NCBI GenBank assembly: GCA_021234155.1
Contig: JAJEKV010000030.1
Span: 3,820,761 to 3,884,760 of the forward strand
DNA length: 64,000 nt
Direction: 5' to 3'
Origin: Isoetes taiwanensis
Taxonomy: Eukaryota; Streptophyta; Lycopodiopsida; Isoetales; Isoetaceae
The position numbers were made by a program, and so were the translations under genes. Positions 1 through 10,255 of this stretch are shown one piece after another (position 1 is the first letter of the stretch; each line of letters starts with the position of its first letter). Under the pieces are notes generated by a model, which was not told the origin of the DNA, did not search any database, and saw nothing but the letters and a program-made list of their open reading frames with translations.

Positions 1-132
1 ATTCCGTGGAATCACACGTCCGTGATTCAATTCCGTGGAATCACACGTCGGTGATTCAATCCCGTGGAATCACACGTCAGTGATTCAATTCCACGGAATC
101 ACAAGTCAGTGATTCAATTCCGTAGAATCACC
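1..132. repeat. 29-bp tandem repeat with internal inverted repeat
   Basis: About 4.5 head-to-tail copies of a 29-bp unit start at 1, 30, 59, 88 and 117, the last partial. Each unit contains GTGATTC followed about 9 bases later by GAATCAC, so each copy can form a small cruciform or hairpin. Copies differ by a few substitutions. The array runs off the left edge, so its true length is unknown. Confidence 0.9.
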
Positions 133-769
133 TACAGGCGTGGAAAGACGTGGAAACGGTGACGTGGAGAGACGTATGTAATCATTGCTAGCCGCAGGCA
201 TCTATTGCCGTCACTGCTTGGATTCGTGCCAAACTGACCTGACGAGACGTTGGCGAATGTTAGGGTGCCACGTTGGCCCCTACACTGACAGCGAATTTAG
301 CCCTAGACGGTGATTCCGTCGGGCGGAATTTCGTGGAGCCCCGACGGACAAGCTTCTCGCACTTTGAATTCAATCATAGCTTCTGGTTTTTGGCGCTTCG
401 ATCCGATTGTTAGGCGCCAGCTGCTTGCGATACTTCCGGTAGCTCGTTCGGTAAGGAATTTCTTCGTCTGCTCTTCCCTGCTCTAACATCAGTTGCCGAC
501 TTCTAGGTATGGCGAACTGCGCCCCCATTGCTATAGTGGACGGGTTTCTCGTGGTTGACCTCGGTTTCTTGGAGGATTTCCGCAACTGCAGGCTCGAGAG
601 CCTGCAGGATCGTCTTCGAAGTCGCATGCTGGAAGAGGTGCCCCCGCTTTCCGTCGCCATACCGCTTTGTGTCACGGTTATTTATAAATATGAACCGGGA
701 TTATGGCTGTTCAATCTGCTTCCATGTTTCTGGTTGCAATTCCATACGAAGGATTCATGTGATTCCATA
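133..769. other. intergenic, nothing recognised
   Basis: Short overlapping open frames occur on both strands around 370-775, but none has a recognisable domain and they overlap antiparallel. I see no promoter, RNA gene or mobile-element end here. Confidence 0.4.
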
Positions 770-960
770 GGATAGTGTATACTTTGTGTATTTACAGTGT
801 ATTTCTGCATTGTGTAATTACAGAAAGCATTTACACATGTGAATTTTGAATTTATCCATGGAGTATAAACGTAATATACATGGGGGTATTTGTACTTGAA
901 GTATTATACATAGAGTATTGTCTACATGCTTAGAGTACTTCTATAAAGAGTACTAGTAAA
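770..960. repeat. degenerate TA-rich minisatellite (GTATTTAYACA-like)
   Basis: Irregular repeats of a 15-20-bp motif resembling 'TACATAGAGTATT' occur here. The same motif forms the much larger array at 13561-14060, so the two tracts are related although element A and other DNA lie between them. Confidence 0.6.
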
Positions 961-1457
961 CGTGTGCCCGGCGTTGCCGGGCTAATGTCATGGTGTATGT
1001 TTTACTCGGCTTTTAACATCCACATGTGCAACTTCTAATAGTAGCACATGTTGATATTGGCGAGAATGGACATTAATTGCTTTTTTAATCATTTTTGTTA
1101 TTGAAATTGTCCAATGACAATATCCTCAATGTATTAACTTTGCGTTTATGAATTTCGATGGAGAAAACAATGCTTTATAAGGAATGGCAAGGGGGAGGGG
1201 CAATCAAATTTATCTCTAAAGACGAAAGTTTGGAAAAACGTACCAAAAACTTATGCTCAAAATTTACCCTGAGAGGTAGTTAAGTACATCAACAAAAATA
1301 GGTACAAAAATGCAAAACACAAAATTTTGTCCTGGTTCATTGGCGTACTTTCGTTCATGATGGAACTCTAAATATGTTCTATCCTTCACTTACCTCTCTC
1401 AAAGAATATCCGTGTAGACGATGTTTCCTTGGATAGACTTCAACAAATAGCAAGTCA
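961..1457. other. AT-rich intergenic, nothing recognised
   Basis: Mostly A/T-rich sequence without a long open frame or recognisable motif. A short GC-rich inverted repeat (GCCCGGCGTTGCCGGGC, about 966-982) could form a hairpin. Confidence 0.4.
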
Positions 1458-1855
1458 TCAATTAATTAGATGAAATGCTCCAACTTGACAACCTTGTCGG
1501 TGCAAAATAGTTCTTTGACCTTGGCAATGAGCTCCTTGATTTTCATGCTTGCTATCCCATGCGTATGAGCTTGGCATCTCAACTCCAAACAACCCTAGGA
1601 TTTCATACCACTCTCCAAAAACTCTCAAAGCCCAAAGCAGATCCGTAATGTTCATTTGCATCACATCATTCTCCAGTGCAACTGTGGCATCTTGTATTTC
1701 TCTTTTTAATCCTCCACCTCGGCTAAGTATTGAAAGTATACATCAAAATTATCATCAACTAATGGCAAGGCATGTCCATTTCTAAAGAATTGTGCAACAG
1801 TTCTGGGTAGGAATCCCATGGAACATTCAATACTGCCATCTGCGTTAAGGAAATG
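1458..1855 (-). pseudogene. possible degenerate coding remnant, unidentified
   Basis: On the minus strand two adjacent frames give protein-like sequence. About 1855-1710 includes the segment 'FLPRTVAQFFRNGHALPLVD', and 1664-1458 includes 'DLLWALRVFGEWYEILGL'. A stop codon and a frame change separate them. Composition is protein-like, with balanced hydrophobic and charged residues and few low-complexity runs, but I do not recognise the family. It could be an exon remnant of a host gene or a decayed transposon gene. No start, splice sites or neighbouring coding exons were found, so the call is weak. Confidence 0.3.
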
Positions 1856-3529
1856 ATGTTTTAATTCAAATCATCTTTGTATTGTCGTACTTTGTTTTAC
1901 ATCAAGAAAGAAAATATGAACATTCTCTAATTCTTTATTTTTTATGACTTTGTTTCCTTACGAAAGAACTTATGAATGTCTTCTAATTCTGTGTATAACT
2001 TGTTTCCTAATCAACAGCAAGGGAATTTATATGACCTACTTATAGAAAATTTGATCAATAATTTATATGATGAAAGACTTTTTAACGTTGTATTTTTCAA
2101 TTGTCACTTAACTTTGAGGTGATTTACAATTTTAAGCAATCCATGTTTTTGTTAAGGTTGTGCCTTTGAGCCGCTTCTCTCCCCCTTTTTTTGGAGCAGT
2201 TAAAAGTTTATTTCAAAATAAACAAATGATTTCCTGTTGGGCACTCACTTTAAATGTTAACCACCTCGATTTTAGAATGTATATGTGCCTTAAGATATAA
2301 TTTGAGGTCCTGCATCAACAACACAAACAATTATTAAATATGTAATCAGAAATTGATGCCAGCATATTTAAGTTAAAAAAAAGCTTCTAGGCTTATGGTA
2401 GAGGCTATAAGGTTTATCTAATTTCACGCGAACAATGCCACAAATGCCACAAAGTTAACACTAATTTTCTTTGTGGCGTATTCCTAGTTCATGCTACAAT
2501 GGAGGCTATGGAATTAGGATGCAACTGATCCTCTTCAGTGCAATTGGGAACAAAGAACCTATAATCTTAATGCACTTTTGCAACATAACCAAGAAAAAAA
2601 GTAAGTGATTACAGTATAAAACAAAGCTTTTTGGCTGGGATTTACTCTTAAAGCAAGCAACTCTCTCTAGATCTACATCTAACTCCCTCTTGAGGACATA
2701 CATTGAGGATACATGCAACCCTTGTTTGTAACAGCAGCATGCTGCAAATATATAGTACCTGTCAGCATATGAAGGAAAAAATGAATATGATCTATACAAA
2801 ACCTTTGCAAGTCTCACCCTAGAAGCTGAATAATCCTGTGATTTGCAATACTTAGTAATGGGTACAACTTCAGAGGTTTGAAGACAGCTTCAACATCTAG
2901 CATATAGTTAGAGGCTTGTATCACTAACTGATCTGTTAACTGAACACAAATACGTTTGAAACCATACTTAATGGTCAGAAATATCATCCATTATTCATTT
3001 TCAATATGCATCTTGTGCTGGGTTTTGGAAATGATTAGCATTCCTGAATGTATATACTTATTTCACAGGTCTTGCCCTTGTCCTACGGATTGGCTAAGTT
3101 TGTTGGCAGAGTATGACTGTGAGGAGGAGATCCAAAAACTCTGTTGAAGTAGACTATTGCTATACCCCATCTTGGTTATGCCTGACAGTTAAGTGGTTGT
3201 TTTGCATTTACAACATGTACATGCCACTTCAGATTGTAAGAGTTTTTCAAAGATATTAAGTTAGCAATGAAAAATAAGGTGCAAAAGCTTTGCAAAAAAT
3301 TAGACACATATGGGATGTCAAAGGAATGAAGCGTTACACAAACTTACAGCTATAAACACATCAGAATCTACAAATCATGAAAGTTTCAGCCCAAGACAAA
3401 TGGGTTTTACCTAAACGTTTGGCATTGAAGCAGGGTAAACGTCAAGCAAGAAACGGACATCACTGCCCTAAACATTGAAGCTGAAAAGTAAGGAAGATTT
3501 ACAATGATTCGCAGACCTTGTAAATGCCG
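1856..3529. other. intergenic DNA left of element A
   Basis: AT-rich sequence with only short open frames on both strands, for example 2506-2817 minus and 2956-3147 plus. None shows a domain or conserved motif. It is the left flank of the LTR element starting at 3530. Confidence 0.4.
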
Positions 3530-4102
3530 TGTTAGTCTTGTGCCTCCTGGTACAGGACTATTCATGCATACGACGGACCAGGTCAAGTCCAAGGATCCAC
3601 AGTCAGGCGTGGGTCAGTCATCAAAGGCTCAGCAGAAGACCAAGCAGACCACACAGACAAAGACCACGCCTGGCGTCAACAAGAGGCGGCGCTCAGACAA
3701 GTGATTTGGCCGATCCGCCAAATCAGACGTCAAGTGATTTCGAGCTTTTCAAGAGGCACCGCCAAGATTCCTCAGAATCGGTCTCCTTCCAGTGAGGCAC
3801 CGAGATCACCGAAAGTGTCTATATTGGGCCAAAGGCCATTGTACTATATATATGAGTAGAGCTAGCGCTCTAGTGGCTAGATGAGTTTTGAGTCTTGTCT
3901 CATTTTCAGCCTTCTCGGTTCAGAGCTCATGTATCATCATCATTGATATCAAGGAAGCTTATCATTGTTGTCTCATTGTTCTTTTGTTTTCTTTATCCTT
4001 TCATTTGTTTTCTTGCAAATCCGAAAGCGGGTATAGTCCCCAGATTCTCCTGTTAGATCCAAGGGTCCTCCTGGAGAGGGCTGTCTTGGCAGAGTTCCCA
4101 AC
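3530..4102 (+). repeat. element A 5' LTR
   Basis: Begins TGTTAGTC and matches 11080 onward through the 'GAGTTCCC..AAC' end. Divergence from the 3' LTR is clustered, with the stretch around 3705-3830 very different and the rest close. The inner boundary is approximate because the sequence after it does not show a clear tRNA-complementary primer site. Confidence 0.85.
3845..3854 (+). promoter_or_regulatory. TATA box in element A 5' LTR
   Basis: TATATATATG lies mid-LTR and is preserved at 11387-11396 in the 3' LTR. It is followed by a conserved stretch containing GAGCTAGCGCTC, a short inverted repeat. The position fits a U3/R promoter; the transcription start is inferred. Confidence 0.5.
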
Positions 4103-4163
4103 CTGCACCCCAAACACCGCCGCCACGCCGTCTGATTCGATTTTCCGCTCTTCCTCAGAGCCA

Positions 4164-4828
4164 TGTTGCGTCCAAACTTCACGCCGGAGAACTCCTTTCC
4201 CCGAACGGGCTAAACTTGGGCGCCATCATCGCCCGGAAGTTCGCGACATGTATGGATCTGCCCTTTATGACATTGGGGAGGCCACATCTTCGCGGGGATC
4301 GTCGGCACCACCACCCCTCGTGTCTGTCCGTCCCCAGTCCCGCCTCAAAGCGTGCAAACATTGCTCATGCCTCCGGTCACCTCATCACTATCCTGAACTC
4401 TATCCCGGCTCAACCTTCTCAACCTTACTTTCATTTTCCCAGGCCATGCCTACATCCATCATTCTTCTGGCCATACACTGCTGCCTTCACAATCCTCCTC
4501 TCCCTACAGGCGGACGAGGGGTATCCACATGTCTCTTTTTGCTCCTCCCGGGGAATTTCCCTTCCCACATTTCCCACCACTCTTCCTGGTGGACAACCTT
4601 CATGTACCTCAAAACCAATGATCAGGCACCTCCTGCATACCTCCCTCAGTTACCCCTTTCATCAGGGTCTTTCAAGCACCATGCCACCTCCAACTCCACC
4701 TAACTATATTCCCTATCAAGTTCGGTCCAGCCCAAAGACTTTCACCTCTACCTTCAGACCCTTAGTCGACTTATCCAACCTTTGGCAACACGAAGGCAAA
4801 ACCATTAGACCAAAGTGCTCGGGCCCAC
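4164..4828 (+). pseudogene. element A gag N-terminal region, frame-disrupted
   Basis: An ATG at 4164 opens a frame beginning MLRPNFTPE that matches the start of the gag region in element C, read on the minus strand near 49175 (MSARGFTPQEP). In element A the frame breaks soon after, and Pro/Ser/His-rich sequence in changing frames continues to 4828. I infer that gag originally started here and that the open frame at 4829 is internal to it. Confidence 0.45.
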
Positions 4829-6763
4829 ATGGAAGAATTTGAGGCTTTGGCTGCCCTAAATGGTCATGCACAACCTCAACTGAAATTCCATATCTTTTTC
4901 CACCACATTCTGGTGGGTTCTCCTCATCAATGGCTTATGTCCAACAAAAGCCACTGGAAACAAGATTGGTCAGAAATGAAAACTGCTTTTCTTTCTCACT
5001 ATGGAACCACGAATGATGATCAACTTCATCTCAAGCAACTCAATGACCTCCAACAAGAGCCCACGGAGTCCGCCAGGGATTTTGCAGATCGACTTCACAT
5101 CCTGCTTAGCAAACTCAAGGAGTACCCGACACAGAGCCAGATCTTGGTCTGGTTTCTCCAAGGACTTCCTCCAGCTATCCGACTCATGACTGAATACCTG
5201 CGTCCGAAGACTTTGGAGCAGGCTATCGACCTTGTCAATCACTCAGTCAATGTTTCCTCCCGTGGCGTGGCCCTTCAGGAGCTCCCTTTCATTCCACCAG
5301 TCATGGTTCCACAGACGGCTGTCCAACCTCAACACGCCAATCAGCAGCGCAGTCAGATCTGGTGCCATATCTGCAAATACCAAGGCCACTTGGCAAATGA
5401 ATGCAACTCCACCAATGGCCCGCCTCATTGTAAAAGATGCAACATGTGCAATCATGCCACGGAAGAGTGCACTCGCACTCATCCTACACCCTTCCGCAAC
5501 AAGATGGTTTATCAAGTGCAAACAACCCCTCATCAACAATCGCACTATCAGCCGCCACCACTGCAGGCTCAACCCACTCAACTCTATCAGCAAACGGAGC
5601 AACAACGGGGACCCAACACACGCCCCCCTTTTGATCCTTCTAAAGCTCAGTGTTATCACTGTCACGAATGGGGTCATACCACCATGGCATGTCCTCAACT
5701 CCCACAAGTTCAGGTGCAGCTTCCTGGGACCAATCAGACCACATCGGTTCGCCTCACGGCTTACCAACTCTGGATTGCCAATGGCAAACAAGGCCCACGT
5801 CCCGTTCTAGGGAAGCCACCTCGCGCGCCTCAGCAATCACGCTATCAACCAGCTCCTGCCAATCAACCTCAGATGGATCAACAAGCACAGGAAGAAATTT
5901 TTCAGGCTCTTAATCCTCCAGTTCAGCCGTCCAATTGGGTTGGTTTGGTTTCACGCCAGACCAGGGCGTCACGTCCCTTACCCATTATTTCTCATGGCAC
6001 GCAACCTGCCTTTGCAGTTGACACAGTCCCTCATGACGAGGACAAAAAGGTTCACTTTGCACCTGACTTGGAAAAACTCATGCCTCATGTCATGCCCAAA
6101 GTACGCCAAAGCATTCTGAACCTAATGCAAGCTGCGGAAGGTCGCACGTTGGCTAATGTTCATGCCACCACCAGAGCTCAGCAAAGACAAGATGCACCTT
6201 CCACATCTCAACCTCCACGCACTCAGACATATCCGAATATTGCTGCCGAGGTCGACTTACTCAAAGAAGTTGCTGCTTCATTACCACGCACTCCAGCACC
6301 CGTGGATCCAGCAGATCCTTTTTCTCATGTGCCTCTGGAACTCCAAGAGGAGCTGGCAAAAATCAAAATTCCCTTAAGTCTTGCAACAATTTTGAAACTC
6401 TGTCCTGCTCTAAAGGACCAGTTACCACTCCCAATAGTTTTGGTTGGGGCTGTTGCTACCTCTACACCCACGGTCCATGCCACGGTGGGCAATCAACAAG
6501 TCAATCATGTTCAAATTGACGGAGGTAGTGCTGTCAATCTCATCACGGATAAACTCCGCAAACAAATGGGCATCAAACAACTCTATCGTGCCCCATATGA
6601 CATCAAATTGGCTAATGGCCATATCACGAGACCTCAGGGCGTCACTCCTCTTCTTCACATCAACATTGGTGAGCTCCGATTTCCCTTAGAGTTTGGTGTT
6701 TGGAAGGCTGGAGAAGATCCAGGTGATTATGAAATGTTGGTCGGCCGACCTTTTCTCCGCTAG
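4829..6763 (+). CDS. gag-protease polyprotein of element A (C-terminal part of gag plus PR)
   Basis: A 644-codon frame. Residues ~1-150 resemble the plant retrotransposon gag (capsid-like) domain, with the motif 'HWKQDWSEMKTAFLSHY' and a conserved 'LQQEPTESARDFADRL'. Three CX2CX4HX4C zinc knuckles follow: CHICKYQGHLANEC, CKRCNMCNHATEEC and CYHCHEWGHTTMAC (residues ~180-295). Gag packages the RNA genome in virus-like particles. A long Gln/Pro-rich linker leads to an aspartic protease whose active site reads DGGSAVNLI (codon at 6518) and which ends near 'MLVGRPFL'. The TAG at 6761-6763 interrupts a frame that continues in phase, so it looks like a point nonsense mutation and not the natural end. 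Confidence 0.9.
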   Translation: MEEFEALAALNGHAQPQLKFHIFFHHILVGSPHQWLMSNKSHWKQDWSEMKTAFLSHYGTTNDDQLHLKQLNDLQQEPTESARDFADRLHILLSKLKEYPTQSQILVWFLQGLPPAIRLMTEYLRPKTLEQAIDLVNHSVNVSSRGVALQELPFIPPVMVPQTAVQPQHANQQRSQIWCHICKYQGHLANECNSTNGPPHCKRCNMCNHATEECTRTHPTPFRNKMVYQVQTTPHQQSHYQPPPLQAQPTQLYQQTEQQRGPNTRPPFDPSKAQCYHCHEWGHTTMACPQLPQVQVQLPGTNQTTSVRLTAYQLWIANGKQGPRPVLGKPPRAPQQSRYQPAPANQPQMDQQAQEEIFQALNPPVQPSNWVGLVSRQTRASRPLPIISHGTQPAFAVDTVPHDEDKKVHFAPDLEKLMPHVMPKVRQSILNLMQAAEGRTLANVHATTRAQQRQDAPSTSQPPRTQTYPNIAAEVDLLKEVAASLPRTPAPVDPADPFSHVPLELQEELAKIKIPLSLATILKLCPALKDQLPLPIVLVGAVATSTPTVHATVGNQQVNHVQIDGGSAVNLITDKLRKQMGIKQLYRAPYDIKLANGHITRPQGVTPLLHINIGELRFPLEFGVWKAGEDPGDYEMLVGRPFLR

Positions 6764-7456
6764 GCCAAGAGTATCCATTATTGGGCCACGGATCAGTTAG
6801 TCATCACAGATGGTCACCTCAATGCCACTATGGACTTGGAAACCGGTAAGATCATTTCGGTCGACAATGCTGAACCCTCTCTCTCCGACACCGATTCTGA
6901 GGACGCCCAGAATATCTATCAAGTTCAGGCTCCACCTGCGAGTCTGCCTCTGTCATCCTACCCCGAATATGCTGATCCTTGGGGAGATATGACTCTTGAT
7001 CAGGACCAGGCTGTGGCGGCCTTGCTTGACCCCTACCTGGCTCCTTGCAATCGCATCCAACGTGTTGATCACTTTTCGAATGCCGAACTTCCTTCTGATC
7101 CTGTTGATGTACACGCAGTCATGAAGCAACCTTTGCTTGATGAAACTCAGCAACCTCTCTTTTTCACAACGCAGAGTGCCACTCATCCTGTCATGCTTCA
7201 ACCTCCTGCACATATTGTCCAAGACACGGAAGTTATCCCACATATTCAGACTCCTGAAGTCGAGATTGTGGATGTGGGCAACAATCAGCCTGTCCGCATT
7301 GCTGCCAATCTTCCGCCACCCTATCGTCACAGGGCCGTCACGCTCTTTAAAAAATTCAAACACATTTTCGCCTGGAGCTACAGAGACCTTCGGGGGATCA
7401 ACAAAACCTTGGGGGAACTCACCATTCCTACCAAATCCGATGCACGTCCCGTGTAG
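6764..7456 (+). CDS. element A PR-RT linker (same frame, downstream of stop)
   Basis: Same reading frame as gag-PR after the TAG at 6761-6763, open to another TAG at 7454-7456. The first internal ATG is at 6830. The sequence is acidic and Ser/Asp/Pro-rich (for example SDTDSEDAQ), then joins the N-terminal lead-in of reverse transcriptase (HRAVTLFKKFKHIFAWSYRD), a block commonly found just before RT in plant gypsy elements. The frame resumes in phase after the second TAG. It has no independent function apart from the polyprotein. Confidence 0.75.
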   Translation, partial: AKSIHYWATDQLVITDGHLNATMDLETGKIISVDNAEPSLSDTDSEDAQNIYQVQAPPASLPLSSYPEYADPWGDMTLDQDQAVAALLDPYLAPCNRIQRVDHFSNAELPSDPVDVHAVMKQPLLDETQQPLFFTTQSATHPVMLQPPAHIVQDTEVIPHIQTPEVEIVDVGNNQPVRIAANLPPPYRHRAVTLFKKFKHIFAWSYRDLRGINKTLGELTIPTKSDARPV

Positions 7457-7531
7457 CAACGACAGTACCGGCTCAACCCCAATTACCATGATCGCGTCAA
7501 GGCAGAAATTGACAAACTCCTTGCTGCAGGT

Positions 7532-8467
7532 TTGATCTATGAGGTCAAACATTCTGAATGGGTGAGCCCCATTGTCATTGCACTCAAACACAATGGAAAG
7601 ATCCGCGTTTGCGTGGACTACCAGAAACTAAATCAGGCCACGGAGCGTGATCATTTTCCACTTCCCTTCACAGACCAGGTTCTGGAAGAGGTCGCTAGAC
7701 ATGAGATGTATTCCTTCATGGATGGTTTTTCTGGCTACAATCAGATCTCAATCAAAGAATCTGATCAACTCAAGACAACTTTTACCACCCCGTGGGGCAC
7801 TTTTGCCTACAAGGTGGTTCCTTTTGGATTATCCAATTCTCCATCAACATTTCAACGCATAATGCTCTCAGTTTTTCATGATTTTATGAAGGAAAATCCC
7901 TTCTTGCAAATTTTTCAAGATGACTTCTCTGCCTACAGTTCCATGGCTGACCATTTGGATAAATTAGAACTCGTCTTTCAGAAATGTGATGAGTCCGGCA
8001 TTAGTCTCAATCCCGAGAAATGCACCTTTTGCGTCACTTCAGGTGTTCTGTTAGGACACGTTGTCAGCAAAACAGGTATCACCACGGATCCTGCCAAAAT
8101 CAGTTGTGTGCTCAAGGCTCAAGCACCAGCCAATATCAAGGAGACACGCTCTTTCCTGGGTAAGGTAAATTATTACTCCACCTTCATTCCTGGACTTGCA
8201 GCCATTGCAGATCCCATTCATAAACTCACGGGTGATGAATCCACCTGGGCTTGGAATTCCCAGGCGGATGCTGCTTTCCAACAGTTGAAGCTTTTGCTTA
8301 CTCAGGCACCGGTTCTTGTTCCTCCTCAATGGGACAAGCCCTTTCATGTTCATGTAGATGTCTCGGCGTTCGCTATTGGAGCTGTTCTTTCTCAAGAATA
8401 TGATGCGCACACTGACAAACCAAATCGATATGCCAGCAGAAAACTCAATCCTGCTGAGCGCAACTAA
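7532..8467 (+). CDS. element A reverse transcriptase and start of RNase H
   Basis: A 311-codon frame in phase with gag-PR. RT blocks are clear: 'IRVCVDYQKLNQAT', 'YSFMDGFSGYNQI', 'FGLSNSPSTFQRIM', and a catalytic-site segment 'FQDDFSAYS' (around 7911-7930), then 'LGHVVSKTGI' and 'TRSFLGKVNYYSTF'. The DD pair is retained; the preceding residues FQ differ from the FF or YV seen in many gypsy RTs. RNase H begins near 'VHVDVSAFAIGAVLSQ' with its first Asp. The TAA at 8465-8467 sits in 'AERN-stop-SATERE', a single nonsense change inside RNase H. RT copies the genomic RNA into DNA in the particle. Confidence 0.92.
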   Translation: MIYEVKHSEWVSPIVIALKHNGKIRVCVDYQKLNQATERDHFPLPFTDQVLEEVARHEMYSFMDGFSGYNQISIKESDQLKTTFTTPWGTFAYKVVPFGLSNSPSTFQRIMLSVFHDFMKENPFLQIFQDDFSAYSSMADHLDKLELVFQKCDESGISLNPEKCTFCVTSGVLLGHVVSKTGITTDPAKISCVLKAQAPANIKETRSFLGKVNYYSTFIPGLAAIADPIHKLTGDESTWAWNSQADAAFQQLKLLLTQAPVLVPPQWDKPFHVHVDVSAFAIGAVLSQEYDAHTDKPNRYASRKLNPAERN

Positions 8468-8914
8468 TCTGCCACAGAGCGTGAAGCCTTGGGTTTAATT
8501 TTCTGTGTCCAACGCTTCCGTCACTACCTTTTAGGCAGTCAGATCAAATTCTTTGTTGACCACCAAGCACTCCTTTATTTGATCAACAAGTCCACGCCCA
8601 CGGGCCGCATTGCTCGTTGGGTCCTCCTTCTGCAAGAATTTGCACCTTTTGAAATTGTTCACAAGGCCGGCAAATCTTATGTTGTCCGGATTATCTTTCA
8701 CGCATCCACACAGATGATCCCTCCACAGGAGTCTCGGGCGCCTTTCCCCGGACGCTCAACTTTTTACGGTCACGGCAAACGCCACATTGGTTCCACAACT
8801 TTCAGCAATCTCCTCCTGGTGCTCTTCCACCGGAGGGCGCCACGCCTCTCCGATAAAGCGCCAATCCCATCGACACCAATTTCTCCACGAGGTCCGCGGA
8901 CTACACCATGGTAG
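8468..8914 (+). CDS. element A RNase H C-terminal half (frame lost after ~8690)
   Basis: In phase with the RT frame and immediately after its TAA. It reads SATEREALG, the block containing the catalytic Glu, then 'FFVDHQALLYLINK' with a catalytic Asp, then 'FEIVHKAGKSYVV'. After about 8690 the expected continuation moves to the +1 frame, so the distal residues of this open frame (rich in Arg/Ser/Pro) are probably frameshift noise. RNase H removes the RNA strand of the RNA-DNA hybrid. Confidence 0.8.
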   Translation, partial: SATEREALGLIFCVQRFRHYLLGSQIKFFVDHQALLYLINKSTPTGRIARWVLLLQEFAPFEIVHKAGKSYVVRIIFHASTQMIPPQESRAPFPGRSTFYGHGKRHIGSTTFSNLLLVLFHRRAPRLSDKAPIPSTPISPRGPRTTPW

Positions 8915-9058
8915 CGAGGCCATCTTTACAAAAGGGGCAAGGATACCGCCCTTAGACATTTGTGTTCTCCCTCATGAGGTCCCAGATATTGTCCGCAAAG
9001 CCCATGAAGGGCTCGGTGGTGGTCATTTTCATGGTGACAACCGCCTAAAAAATTCTTC
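8700..9058 (+). pseudogene. element A integrase zinc-binding region in shifted frame
   Basis: The +1 frame contains 'IPPLDICVLPHEVPDIVRKA' and then 'HEGLGGGHFHGD', which supplies the two His of the HHCC zinc-binding domain. The Cys part is found after 9059 in frame 0 as 'RRGDVC', with one of the two Cys replaced by Gly. Two compensating frameshifts therefore bracket this stretch. They may be true mutations or consensus errors. Confidence 0.65.
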
Positions 9059-10080
9059 TTGCGGGGTATTTCGCCCACGCTCTTCAAAGAGGCCATGCCC
9101 ACGCCCCGCCGCGGTGATGTTTGTCGTGATGTGGGAAGGCCCACGGCCCGTGACGCTCTTCCATTGACGCCGGTTGCCACGCCACTTCCCTTCAGCAAAT
9201 GGGGGATGGATTTTGTGGGACCCATTGATCCTCCTGCGCGGCACACCCGTGCCCGCTACATTCTGGTTCTCACTGACTACGCTACCAAATGGGCGGAAGC
9301 TTGCGCACTTCCAGACAACACTGCGGCAAGCAATGCGCCCAAGGTCATCTATCAGCAAATCATCACGCGTTTTGGCTGCCCCACGGAGCTGGTCAGTGAT
9401 AGAGGTGTCCATTTTATCAATCATACCATCAAGGAGCTGACGGATTATCTACTGATACATCATCACAAGAGCACACCTTACTATCCTCAAGGGAACGGTT
9501 TGGCTGAAAGCACCAACAAAACTTTGGTCACAATTCTCAAGAAAATTTGTGACGCTTCTCGCACTGATTGGCAAAACAAGCTTCCTACTGTTCTTTGGGC
9601 TTACAATACTTGTTTCAAAATAGCTACTGGTCACACTCCTTTCAAATTGGTTTATGGTCAAGAAGCTCTCATGCCTTTTGAATACATTCTTCCAACTCTC
9701 CGTTTTCAACGGGCTACAGCCCATAATCCGCCTGCTGCACTCAAAGAAAGGGTTTATCAATTAGAACAGTTGGATGAACTTAGGCATGATGCTTACATTC
9801 GTGTTCTTCATGGACAACAGTTGCAAAAATCTTTACATGACAAACGTATTAGGACAAAAACATTCAAAGAAGGCGATTTGGTTCTTCTTTATGATTCTCG
9901 TCACAAAAATTTTCCGGGCAAGTTAAAGTTTCGATGGCTTGGCCCTTATCAAATTGTTCAAGTGGTGCAACCCAGCGTTTTCAAGCTGGCTGAATTAGAT
10001 GGAACTCCATTACCTACACTAGTTAATGGCTTTCGCCTCAAACCCTTTCATACAACAGAAAGTGACAATCATACAACAGC
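9059..10080 (+). CDS. element A integrase catalytic core and C-terminal domain
   Basis: This is the first part of a frame that stays open to 11254. The core reads 'KWGMDFVGPID' (first Asp), 'ELVSDRGVHF' (second Asp) and 'QGNGLAESTN' (Glu), which is the DDE triad of retroviral-type integrases inserting the cDNA into the chromosome. It continues through 'GHTPFKLVYGQEALMPFEY' to a GPY/F-like block 'FRWLGPYQIVQVV' and 'VNGFRLKPFHT' at about 10050. No chromodomain follows. The frame continues past this point only because the downstream DNA happens to be stop-free. The start is internal to pol. Confidence 0.9.
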
Positions 10081-10255
10081 TGCTGTTCAAGACAAAGACA
10101 CAACAGATAGTGTAACTGGCGGCATATTTATATTATATAGGTGGAATTGTTTTACAAAATGTGGGCAGAGCCCATCTATTTCCGCTATGGGTAGCGCCCT
10201 ATTTACAAAAACGGGCTCAGAGCCCTATCCACTAAGTCCTAAGGAGACAACTCCT

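Noticed and set aside
1-132. CRISPR-like array
   Set aside because: Repeats are directly adjacent with no unique spacers, and the surrounding DNA is plant-type.
3888-4703. 271-codon open frame in the element A LTR and leader
   Set aside because: It starts inside the LTR, is low-complexity Ser/His/Pro-rich and has no match in element C in the same frame; it overlaps the presumed gag start at 4164.
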